A DNA stretch of 64,000 bases. Source: Azospirillum brasilense (GTDB lineage Bacteria > Pseudomonadota > Alphaproteobacteria > Azospirillales > Azospirillaceae). Shown piece after piece: positions 1 to 7,185 of the stretch (its first letter is position 1; the number at the start of each line of letters is the position of its first letter). The notes under the pieces were generated by a model, which worked only from the letters and a program-made list of their open reading frames with translations, made no database searches and was not told where the DNA came from. The DNA is taken from positions 62,001 to 126,000 of the forward strand of contig NZ_VITI01000014.1 in assembly GCF_007827795.1 (NCBI RefSeq). Direction: 5' to 3'. A program made the position numbers and the translations under genes.

Positions 1-1
1 G

Positions 2-952
2 ACGGCGGAGTCGCTGGTCGGCTTCCTGCGCGCCCGCGGCGGGCTGCACACGCTCGACGACTTCGCGGCGGCGCAGGGCGGGGCGGAGTATGCGGCGCCG
101 ATCGCCACGGATTACCGCGGCTACGAGATTTTGGAATGCCCGCCGAACGGCCAGGGCCTCGCCGCGCTGATGATCCTGAACGCGCTGGGCGGCTTCGACC
201 TGTCGCCGTCGGTCGGTGACGCCGACCGCCACCATCTGCAGGCCGAGGCGACCAAGCTCGCCTACCACCACCGCGATGCTCTGGTGGGGGAGGGCGCTCC
301 GGACGCCGCCGCCGCGCTGCTCTCGGCGGAAGCGACGGCGGCGCTGCGCCGCCGCATCGACCCGGCGCGCGCCCAGCCCCCCGCGCTGTGGACGGAGGCG
401 GAACACAAGGACACGGTCTGCCTCAGCGTGGTCGACCGCGACGGCAACGCCATCTCCTTCATCAACTCGATCTTCCACAGCTTCGGCAGTGTGCAGCTCG
501 ACCCGGCGACCGGCGTCCTCCTGCACAGCCGCGGCACCTCCTTCCGCTTGGCCGAGGGGCACCCCAACGCCCTGGCGCCGCGCCGCCGCCCGCTGCACAC
601 CATCATCCCCGGCCTGATCCGCAAGGACGGGCGCGCCGTCTGCCCCTTCGGCGTGATGGGCGGCCATTACCAGGCGGCGGGGCACGGCGCCTTCGTGTCG
701 GCGGTGCTCGACCGTGGGCTGGACGTCCAGACCGCCATCGACCAGCCGCGCAGCTTCGCCTTCAACGGCGTCCTGGAGATCGAGCCCACCGTGGCGGAGG
801 ACACTGCGGCGGAACTGGCGCGGCGCGGCCACGCGGTGGTCCGCCGGAACGAGCCGATGGGCGGCGGGCAGGCGATCTGGATCGATCATGCGGCCGGCCT
901 GCTGATCGCCGGCTCGGACCACCGCAAGGACGGCTGCGCCCTGGGATTCTGA
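2..952 (+). CDS. gamma-glutamyltransferase family protein, C-terminal part (5' end outside window)
   Basis: The reading frame is already open at the left edge and gives the last 316 residues of a gamma-glutamyltransferase-like Ntn hydrolase. The family cleaves itself into two subunits and transfers or hydrolyses gamma-glutamyl groups. The visible part holds the end of the large subunit (YRGYE..CPPNGQGLAAL) and the small subunit beginning at the probable nucleophile Thr, codon 413-415, in the context HKD-TVCLSVVDRDGNA. The C-terminal GGGQAI and GSDHRKDG motifs are also family-like. Closest in style to the branch often annotated as gamma-glutamyltransferase without proven substrate. It converges on the amidase and Ldh genes, which may act on related amide or imino-acid substrates; that link is inference. 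Confidence 0.9.
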   Translation, partial: TAESLVGFLRARGGLHTLDDFAAAQGGAEYAAPIATDYRGYEILECPPNGQGLAALMILNALGGFDLSPSVGDADRHHLQAEATKLAYHHRDALVGEGAPDAAAALLSAEATAALRRRIDPARAQPPALWTEAEHKDTVCLSVVDRDGNAISFINSIFHSFGSVQLDPATGVLLHSRGTSFRLAEGHPNALAPRRRPLHTIIPGLIRKDGRAVCPFGVMGGHYQAAGHGAFVSAVLDRGLDVQTAIDQPRSFAFNGVLEIEPTVAEDTAAELARRGHAVVRRNEPMGGGQAIWIDHAAGLLIAGSDHRKDGCALGF

Positions 953-965
953 GGGGGCTTCTGAT

Positions 966-986
966 GGGGGCGGGTGCGCCGCCCCC
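966..986. terminator. GC hairpin between convergent genes
   Basis: Perfect 8-bp stem GGGGGCGG / CCGCCCCC with a 5-base loop, in the 40-bp gap between the stops of the gamma-glutamyltransferase and the convergent amidase gene. There is no T-run on either side, so a terminator role is only suggested by position. Confidence 0.35.
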
Positions 987-992
987 CTCGCG

Positions 993-2333
993 TCAGGCGC
1001 CCACCACCGGCTCCACCGCGGCGGCGATGGACAGCAGGCGGCGGTCGGCCCCCGCCGCGCCCACCAGCATCAGGCCGCTGGGCAGGTCGCCGGCCCGCTG
1101 CATCGGCAGGCTGATGGCGCAGCGGTCCAGGAAGTTGAACAGGGCGCAGTTGCGCAGCAGCAGCAGGTTCAGCCGCGTGAACTCCGAGTCCTCGGCGAAG
1201 GTGTCGATGCGCGGCGCCAGCAGCGGAACGGTCGGCATCAGCAGCGCGTCATAGTCCGCCGTGACCCGGTCGGTGCGGGCGATCAGGTCGGCGCGGCGCT
1301 GCGCCACCTCGATGTAATCAGCGGCGCTCATGGTCTGGCCGCGCTCGATGCGGACGCGGACGCGAGGGTCGTAAAGGTCGCCCTTCTCCGCCAGCAGGTC
1401 GCGGTGCCAATGGGCGGCCTCCGCCGCGGGCAGGCCGCCCTTGGCGTTGGCCGGGCCGATCTCCGCCAGCTCCGCCATGGGAATCTCGACGATGCGCGCC
1501 CCGGCCTCGGACAGGCGGCGGCAGGCGGCGTCGAAGGCGGCGGCCACCGCGTCCTCCATCCCGTCCAGGACCAACGTCTGCGGCACGGCGAAGCGCAGCC
1601 CGGCCAGCCCGACCGGTGGCGGCACCCATTCCGCGTCACCGGCCAGCACGGCGTCGGCGATGGCGCAGCATTCCACCGTCCGGGCGAGCGGCCCGATGGA
1701 ATCGAGCGACCAGGACAGCGGCAGGGCGCCGCGCAGCGACACCCGGCGCTGCGTCGGCTTGAAACCGACGATGCCGCAGAGCGCCGCCGGAATGCGGACC
1801 GAACCGCCGGTGTCGGTGCCGAGCGCCAGCGGGACATGGCCCGCCGCCACCGACACCCCGGCGCCCGACGACGAGCCGCCGGGGATGCGCGCGGGATCGG
1901 CGGGGTTGCCGGGGGTTCCGTAATGCGGGTTGATGCCGACGCCGGAGAAGGCGAACTCCGTCATGTTGGTCCGCCCCACCACCACCGCCCCGGCGGCGCG
2001 CAGACGGGCCACCGCGTCGGCGTCGCGGGCGGCGGGAGCGGCGCCCTCCAGCGCCCGCGACCCGGCGCGCGTGGTGTGCCCGGCCTCGTCGAACAGGTCC
2101 TTGACCGAGATCGGCAAGCCGGCCAGCGGGGAGGGGCGCAGCCCGGCCCGGCGCAGCAGGTCCTGGGCATCCGCCGCCGCGCGGGCCGGATCGGCGTGCA
2201 GGGCGGTGTAGGTCTTGCGCGCCTCCTCGCCCCCGGCCGCGATGGCGGCGAGGGCGGAGTCGACAAGCTGGCGGCTGGTGGTGGCGCCCGTGTCGAGCTG
2301 GCGGGACAGGGTGGCGATGGTGGGCGTCGTCAT
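993..2333 (-). CDS. amidase signature (AS) family amidase
   Basis: 446-residue cytoplasmic amidase. The AS catalytic triad is visible: Lys78 (ISVKD), cis-Ser154 in GGSSSG, and nucleophile Ser178 in GTDTGGSVRIPA. The family hydrolyses carboxamides or related C-N bonds; substrate cannot be read from sequence. The gene follows the Ldh-type dehydrogenase on the same strand with 37 bp between them, so the two are probably co-transcribed, dehydrogenase first. The ATG at 2333 has no strong ribosome site, but the N-terminus matches family length. A second AS amidase in this window (37703-39091) shares the signature but is clearly a different paralogue. Confidence 0.92.
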   Translation of the reverse strand: MTTPTIATLSRQLDTGATTSRQLVDSALAAIAAGGEEARKTYTALHADPARAAADAQDLLRRAGLRPSPLAGLPISVKDLFDEAGHTTRAGSRALEGAAPAARDADAVARLRAAGAVVVGRTNMTEFAFSGVGINPHYGTPGNPADPARIPGGSSSGAGVSVAAGHVPLALGTDTGGSVRIPAALCGIVGFKPTQRRVSLRGALPLSWSLDSIGPLARTVECCAIADAVLAGDAEWVPPPVGLAGLRFAVPQTLVLDGMEDAVAAAFDAACRRLSEAGARIVEIPMAELAEIGPANAKGGLPAAEAAHWHRDLLAEKGDLYDPRVRVRIERGQTMSAADYIEVAQRRADLIARTDRVTADYDALLMPTVPLLAPRIDTFAEDSEFTRLNLLLLRNCALFNFLDRCAISLPMQRAGDLPSGLMLVGAAGADRRLLSIAAAVEPVVGA

Positions 2334-2370
2334 GGCGGGAACCGACCGGATGTGAAGGCGGGAAGGGGGC

Positions 2371-3438
2371 TCAGGCGTCGCCGGCCAGGGCGCGCAGCTC
2401 GGCCAGCCGGGCGGGGGCCAGCGGGATGCCGTCGCGCAGGGTGCGGGCGCGGCGGGCGTAGCGGCGCTCGCCCGGCATGCGGTCCTGCCCCGCCTCCTTC
2501 ACCTCTCCGATGAGGCCGGCGACGCGGTCGGCGAAGGCCCCGGTCCCGCCGCGCTCCGGGTCGATGACGATGAAGAGCTGGCCGGTGCAGGGCGTCTCGG
2601 CGCCGGGATGGGCCGACCAGTCCACCTCGCGCGAGTATTTGCCGCCGGTCAGCGCCGCCGCCAGCACCTCGATCATGAAGGCGATGGAACCGCCCTTGTG
2701 ACCGCCGAAGGGCAGCAGGGCGCCGCCGTCGAGAACGGCCTTGGGGTCGGTGGTCGGCTTGCCGTCGCGGTCCACGCCGGAGCCGGCGGGGAGGACGTGC
2801 CCCTCGCGCGCCGCGATGCGCACGTCGCCGTTGGCCATCGAACTGGCCGCCTGATCGAACACCATCGGGTCGCCGCCGGCCACCGGGGTGGCGAAGGCCA
2901 TCGGGTTGGTGCCGTAGACGGCGGCCTTGCCGCCCGGCGGCACGACGCAGGCGAAACTGTTGACGAAGGAGAGCGCCACCAGCCCCTCCCGCGCGAAGGG
3001 CTCGACGTCCGGCCACAGGGCGCTGAAATGGTGGGAGTTGCGGATCGCCATCACGGCGACGCCGTTGTCGCGCACCATCTCCAGGAAGCGGTCGCGGGCG
3101 GCCAGGAAGGCGGGCTGGGCGAAGCCGTTGGCGGCATCGACGCGCAGGAAGGCGGGACCAGCCTCCTCCACCGTTGGTTCGGCCCGCCCGTCCACCCAGC
3201 CGCTCTTCAGCGAGCCGACATAGCCGGGGATGCGGAACACGCCGTGGCTGGTGGAGCCGTCGCGCTCGCAGGACGCGCAGTTCTCCGCCAGGATCGCCGC
3301 CACCCGCTCCGACGTGCCGTGGCGCAGGAAGATGCGCTCCAGCAACGCCACCAGATCGGCGAAGGCGACCGGCGTTCCGGATTCCGCGGTCTGGGCGAAG
3401 GCCGCAGCGGCGCGGCGGCTGGGGGTCTCGTCACTCAT
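2371..3438 (-). CDS. Ldh family NAD(P)H-dependent oxidoreductase (malate/L-lactate dehydrogenase type)
   Basis: 355-residue member of the LDH2/malate-lactate dehydrogenase fold, which includes ureidoglycolate dehydrogenase and the delta1-piperideine/pyrroline-2-carboxylate reductases. Family signs are ERDGSTSHGVFRIPGY near residue 60, the IRNSHHFSALW segment with the catalytic His pair, and the YGTNPMAFATP cofactor loop. The SHHF form and the neighbouring amidase and gamma-glutamyltransferase make an imino-acid reductase role plausible, but this is inference. The ATG at 3438 is preceded by AAGGGA at good spacing. First gene of a probable two-gene operon with the amidase. Confidence 0.88.
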   Translation of the reverse strand: MSDETPSRRAAAAFAQTAESGTPVAFADLVALLERIFLRHGTSERVAAILAENCASCERDGSTSHGVFRIPGYVGSLKSGWVDGRAEPTVEEAGPAFLRVDAANGFAQPAFLAARDRFLEMVRDNGVAVMAIRNSHHFSALWPDVEPFAREGLVALSFVNSFACVVPPGGKAAVYGTNPMAFATPVAGGDPMVFDQAASSMANGDVRIAAREGHVLPAGSGVDRDGKPTTDPKAVLDGGALLPFGGHKGGSIAFMIEVLAAALTGGKYSREVDWSAHPGAETPCTGQLFIVIDPERGGTGAFADRVAGLIGEVKEAGQDRMPGERRYARRARTLRDGIPLAPARLAELRALAGDA

Positions 3439-3991
3439 GCTCGTCCCTTCCGGTTCTCGTGTTCTTCTTGCTGGCGCCCCGGACTCTTGCCGGTCCGCTG
3501 GTCGCCGGGCGCACCATAACGCGCGTCGGCGGCGCGGGCGAAAGGGAATGGCACCCGCGTGTCCACAATCGACCCGTTGGGCGTGGGATTGAGAGGTGGC
3601 CTTCGTTTGTAATCCTGAATGTGCGTAAGCCTAACCAGCTGACTTTGCTGGCGAATCGGACGAGGGTGGGGAACCATGACGTCGCCAAAGCCGTTGTCTG
3701 GGAGCCTGTTGGCCGGCGGTGCATCCGCCGGTCGTCACGATGCTCCGGCACGGAGGAGCGGCAAATTGCCGCGTTCATCGCCACGTGGGCGTGAAAGCGC
3801 GCGGAATCAGCCCTGCCATGCTTCCGGTGGGTGTTGACGGGCGGATGTTGCGGTGCACAATAAACAACGAACCGGACGAGTCCGTGAAGTGCTTGTCCTG
3901 GATCAACGTCACGGGCCTGCGTTCCTGTCAAACAGATGGGGACATTGCAGACGCCGGTTGCAGCGGTTGAGTGTTTTGTAGAGGGGCCACG
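3439..3991. other. 553-bp intergenic region, no convincing gene
   Basis: Divergent promoter region between the Ldh-type gene and a small membrane protein gene. Short open frames exist on both strands but have no ribosome site, codon bias or recognisable domain. A weak promoter-like motif pair (3834-3861) is listed separately. Confidence 0.5.
3834..3861 (+). promoter_or_regulatory. possible sigma70-type promoter
   Basis: TTGACG at 3834-3839 and CACAAT at 3856-3861, separated by 16 bases, upstream of the gene starting at 3992. The -35 is good and the -10 is weak; single motif pairs like this occur by chance. Confidence 0.3.
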
Positions 3992-4471
3992 ATGCGCGAT
4001 CATTCCAGCCGTCACGGTGAGTCCGGTTTCGATTCCGGAGTCCTCTGGGGAACCTCCATCGCTGGCATTGCGCTGTCCGGCCTCATGGCGGTCACCTGGA
4101 ATCCCGCGGACGCCTCGTCGTCCGGGCCGGCCTCGGCCATCATCGACCGCGGCGCCCACCAGCTCGACCACGCCGCCTGCACGGAGGCGCTGTCCACCCT
4201 GCTGGCCCGCTTCCGCGACAACCCGGAGGTCCTGTGGGTCTGGGTGGAGCAGAGTGTTCCGTCGGGCCACGGGCTGGTTGTCCGCACCAAGGCCACCTCC
4301 GTGTCGCCCGACGCCCCGCGGCCCTACGCCTTCCGTCCCAACACCGCCGTGAATCCGGAACAGGCCTGCGGCTTCTCCAGCAATTCCGTTCATGCGCTGT
4401 CGATGGGTGGCGTCGCCCAGCCCTACGAGGTGAACGCTCCCGATCCCTGGAGCGCGGCCGCCGGTCCGTAA
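3992..4471 (+). CDS. hypothetical protein with one N-terminal membrane segment
   Basis: 159 residues, no family recognised. The ATG at 3992 is preceded by GAGGGG and gives the start MRDHSSRHGES. Residues about 14-31 (SGVLWGTSIAGIALSGLM) form one hydrophobic segment that could be a signal anchor. The rest is polar, with two Cys (Cys53 region DHAACTEAL and a later EQACGF), which could pair outside the cytoplasm. Codon use and GC match the neighbours. It converges on the diguanylate cyclase gene. Function unknown. Confidence 0.6.
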   Translation: MRDHSSRHGESGFDSGVLWGTSIAGIALSGLMAVTWNPADASSSGPASAIIDRGAHQLDHAACTEALSTLLARFRDNPEVLWVWVEQSVPSGHGLVVRTKATSVSPDAPRPYAFRPNTAVNPEQACGFSSNSVHALSMGGVAQPYEVNAPDPWSAAAGP

Positions 4472-4511
4472 GGCTTGGAACGATCGTTGCGGAGGGCGTC
4501 AGGTTTGGGCG

Positions 4512-5528
4512 TCAGGCTCTGACCGCCCGCCGGATCTTCTTCTGGACATACATGGCGGCGTCGGCGGCGCGCAGCGCGTCGTCGGGCGTCGTGGCGCCGG
4601 GGTCGGCGCTGACCACCCCGACGCTCGCCCCCGGATAATCGAAGGCGCAGCCCTTCAAGCGGTACCCGCCGCGGATCAGCGGCGCCACCCGCTCGCGCAG
4701 CGCGTCGGCGGCGTCATCCCCCTCGGCGCCGGGCGTGGCGCCCATGCCGACGATGATGAACTCGTCGCCGCCCAGCCGGCCCAGCGTGTCGCCCGCCCGC
4801 AGCCCCGCACCGATGCGCCGCCCCACCTCGGTCAGGAATTCGTCGCCCGCCTCGTGCCCGTGGGTGTCGTTGATCGCCTTGAAGCCGTCCAGGTCGATGA
4901 AGCCGATCAGCACGCTCTGGCCGGCCCGTTCGGCCATGGCGAACAACCGGTGCAGTTCCGCGACCACGGCGCGCCGGTTCGGCAGGCCGGTCAGCGCGTC
5001 GGTGTAGGAATAGGATTCCAGGGCCGCGTTCAAGTCCCGGAACTGGGTCAGGAGCTGTTCGCGCTGGATATGAAGGGCGATCAGCGAGGCGAACAGGCGC
5101 AGCACCTGCTCACCCTTGGGCGTCAGCGGCTTGCGCTCCGAACTGGCGGCGCAGAGCGTGCCGAACAGGCTGCCGTCGTCGAGATGGACCGGCGTGCTGA
5201 CGTAGGTCTGAATGCCCAGCGCCGCCGCCGCCTCGGAATCGCCCCAGCAACTGGGCACGTCGTCGGTGTAGAGCTTCCCTTCGTCGAGCGCCCGCTTGCA
5301 CAGCGTGCCTTCCCACGGAACGGCCAGCCCTTCGGGAATGGTCAGGGTCTTGGTGTTGCGGGAGAAGAGAATGCGCTGGATGCCGTGTTCCAGCTCGATC
5401 CGGGTGAGGTAGGTGGCTTCCAGCTCCGTCACCAGCTCCAGGAGCGACAGCAGGGGCCGGGTCAGGTCTTCCACGGTCTTCGCCGACGAAAGGGTGTCGG
5501 TGAGTTGTGCAAACAGTTCGTCGGCCAT
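4512..5528 (-). CDS. GAF-domain diguanylate cyclase
   Basis: 338 residues from the ATG at 5528 (a TTG at 5597 would add 23). Residues about 20-160 form a GAF sensor domain (TPEGLAVPWEGTLCKRAL; GTLCA-SSERKPLTP). After a helical linker comes a GGDEF domain from about 175. The active-site GGDEF is intact at 253-257. An inhibitory I-site RAGD lies exactly five residues upstream at 244-247, so the enzyme should make cyclic di-GMP from two GTP and be subject to product inhibition. No membrane segments, hence cytoplasmic. The ligand of the GAF domain is unknown. Transcribed divergently from the uracil permease gene. Confidence 0.93.
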   Translation of the reverse strand: MADELFAQLTDTLSSAKTVEDLTRPLLSLLELVTELEATYLTRIELEHGIQRILFSRNTKTLTIPEGLAVPWEGTLCKRALDEGKLYTDDVPSCWGDSEAAAALGIQTYVSTPVHLDDGSLFGTLCAASSERKPLTPKGEQVLRLFASLIALHIQREQLLTQFRDLNAALESYSYTDALTGLPNRRAVVAELHRLFAMAERAGQSVLIGFIDLDGFKAINDTHGHEAGDEFLTEVGRRIGAGLRAGDTLGRLGGDEFIIVGMGATPGAEGDDAADALRERVAPLIRGGYRLKGCAFDYPGASVGVVSADPGATTPDDALRAADAAMYVQKKIRRAVRA

Positions 5529-5795
5529 GCGGTCAATCACTCTAAAAGCAGGAACGTCATCCCGAAAATGCGTGCAGGACCGCAGTTTCAGATCCAAAAA
5601 AGGGAATTTTATTAAACATCATACTAACGAATGGCCTATGGGTGGGCAACGGATCTATGTTCTCACGTTCGTGACGGTGCCGCCGGCCCCCGGTGGGAGT
5701 CCTGTGCCGAAAAATTCCGCATGGTGGCGTTTGACCGGGCAGGCCGTCGCGGAGTAACCCTTGGCCCGCAACCACCGATACGGGAACCGCAGTTC

Positions 5796-7106
5796 ATGAC
5801 AGCCCCGCGCGACCGGGTGCTGGACGTCCACGACCGTCCGCCCCCGGCCACCTTCCTCCTGCTCAGCCTCCAGCACCTGTTCGCCATGTTCGGCGCCAAC
5901 GTGCTGGTGCCGATCCTCACCGGGCTCGACCCGTCGGTGGCGCTCGTCACCAGCGGCCTGGGCACCCTGATCTATCTGGCCTTCACCAAATGGCGGCTGC
6001 CCGCCTATCTGGGCTCCTCCTTCGCCTTCATCGGCCCGATCGTCGCCGCCACCCAGATCGGCGGCACCGGCGGCGCGCTGGTCGGGGCCTGCGCGGCGGG
6101 AGCCGTCTATGTGGCCGTCGCCCTGCTGATCCGCGCCTTCGGCGTGCGCTGGCTGCTGGCGATCCTGCCGCCCATCGTCGTCGGGCCGGTGATCGTGGTG
6201 ATCGGCCTCGGCCTCGCCTCGGTCGCCGTGGGCATGGCGCAGAACACCGCGGGGGGCGGCGAGTACAGCCTGCCGCACTTCCTTCTGGCGCTGGCGACGC
6301 TGGGCAGCATCTTCCTCTACTCCATCGTGCTGCGCGGCTTCTTCACCGTGGTGCCGATCCTGCTGGGCATCGTGACCGGCTATGTCCTGGGCGTGGTCTT
6401 CGGCATGGTGGACTTCGGACCGGTCGCCGCGGCGCCCTTCCTGCGGATGCCCGACTTCCACCTGCTGTTCTCCGGCATGAAGGAGGGCGTCTCGGCCTGG
6501 GCGATGATCCTGCTGGTGGCGCCGGTGGCGCTGGTCACCATCGCCGAGCACATCGGCGGGCAGATCGTGCTGAGCCGCGTCGTGGGGCGCAACTTCATCG
6601 CCGATCCCGGCCTGCACCGCTCGGTGTTCGGCGATGGCGTGGCGACCATGGTGGCGGGCGCGCTGGGCGGTCCCCCGGCGACGACCTACGGCGAGAACAT
6701 CGGCGTGCTGGCGGTGACCCGCGTGTTCAGCGTGTGGGTGATCGGCGGGGCGGCGACGCTCGCCATCATCCTCGGCTTCGTGGGCAAGCTGTCGGCCTTC
6801 CTGTCGAGCATCCCCACGGCGGTGATGGGCGGCGTGTCCATCGCCCTGTTCGGCGTCATCGCGTCCTCGGGCATCCGCACGCTGATCGAGGGCAAGGTGG
6901 ATCTGGGCGACAAGCGCAACCTGCTGATCTCCTCCACCATCCTGGTGATCGGCATCGGCGGGGCGTCGCTGAAGTTCGGCGACGGCGGCTTCGTCGTCTC
7001 CTCGATGGCGCTGGCGGCGCTGATGGGCGTCGTCCTGAACGCGGTCCTGCCGGGCCGCGGCACCGGCGGCGACGCCGAGGCCATCCTGTCCTCCGACCAC
7101 ATCTGA
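5796..7106 (+). CDS. uraA: uracil permease, NCS2 family
   Basis: 436-residue inner-membrane nucleobase:proton symporter with about 14 hydrophobic segments. The motif TTYGENIGVLAVTRV is the uracil-type NCS2 signature. Glu251 and Glu300 align with the substrate and proton residues Glu241 and Glu290 of E. coli UraA, both offset by ten. The frame is open further upstream, but the N-terminus of the family fits the ATG at 5796 (MTAPRDRVLD). Ends just before a good rho-independent terminator. It stands alone, without pyrimidine genes nearby. Confidence 0.93.
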   Translation: MTAPRDRVLDVHDRPPPATFLLLSLQHLFAMFGANVLVPILTGLDPSVALVTSGLGTLIYLAFTKWRLPAYLGSSFAFIGPIVAATQIGGTGGALVGACAAGAVYVAVALLIRAFGVRWLLAILPPIVVGPVIVVIGLGLASVAVGMAQNTAGGGEYSLPHFLLALATLGSIFLYSIVLRGFFTVVPILLGIVTGYVLGVVFGMVDFGPVAAAPFLRMPDFHLLFSGMKEGVSAWAMILLVAPVALVTIAEHIGGQIVLSRVVGRNFIADPGLHRSVFGDGVATMVAGALGGPPATTYGENIGVLAVTRVFSVWVIGGAATLAIILGFVGKLSAFLSSIPTAVMGGVSIALFGVIASSGIRTLIEGKVDLGDKRNLLISSTILVIGIGGASLKFGDGGFVVSSMALAALMGVVLNAVLPGRGTGGDAEAILSSDHI

Positions 7107-7127
7107 GCAACCGGATCGCGGCCGGTC

Positions 7128-7172
7128 AAGGCGGAGTCCTCAGGAGTCCCCTGCGGGGCTCCGCCTTCTTTA
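7128..7172 (+). terminator. rho-independent terminator after uraA
   Basis: Nine-base-pair stem AAGGCGGAG (7128-7136) / CTCCGCCTT (7159-7167) followed by CTTTATT, 22 bp after the uraA stop. The stem begins with AA, so it may also work for the converging histidine kinase gene ending at 7186. Confidence 0.75.
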
Positions 7173-7185
7173 TTCCCCGATCTCC

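Noticed and set aside
3610..3630. TGGCAC as a sigma54 promoter element near 3548
   Set aside because: The matching TTGC element at the right spacing is absent.
3719..3970. 83-residue plus-strand open frame before the small membrane protein gene
   Set aside because: No ribosome site, no coding-like codon bias and no domain; it lies in the promoter region.
5668..5760. Leader of uraA with cobalamin-riboswitch-like pieces (GACGGTGCC, CGGTGGGAGTCC)
   Set aside because: The required AAAGGGAA-type segment and the conserved GCNACTG box are missing, and a uracil permease is not an expected target.
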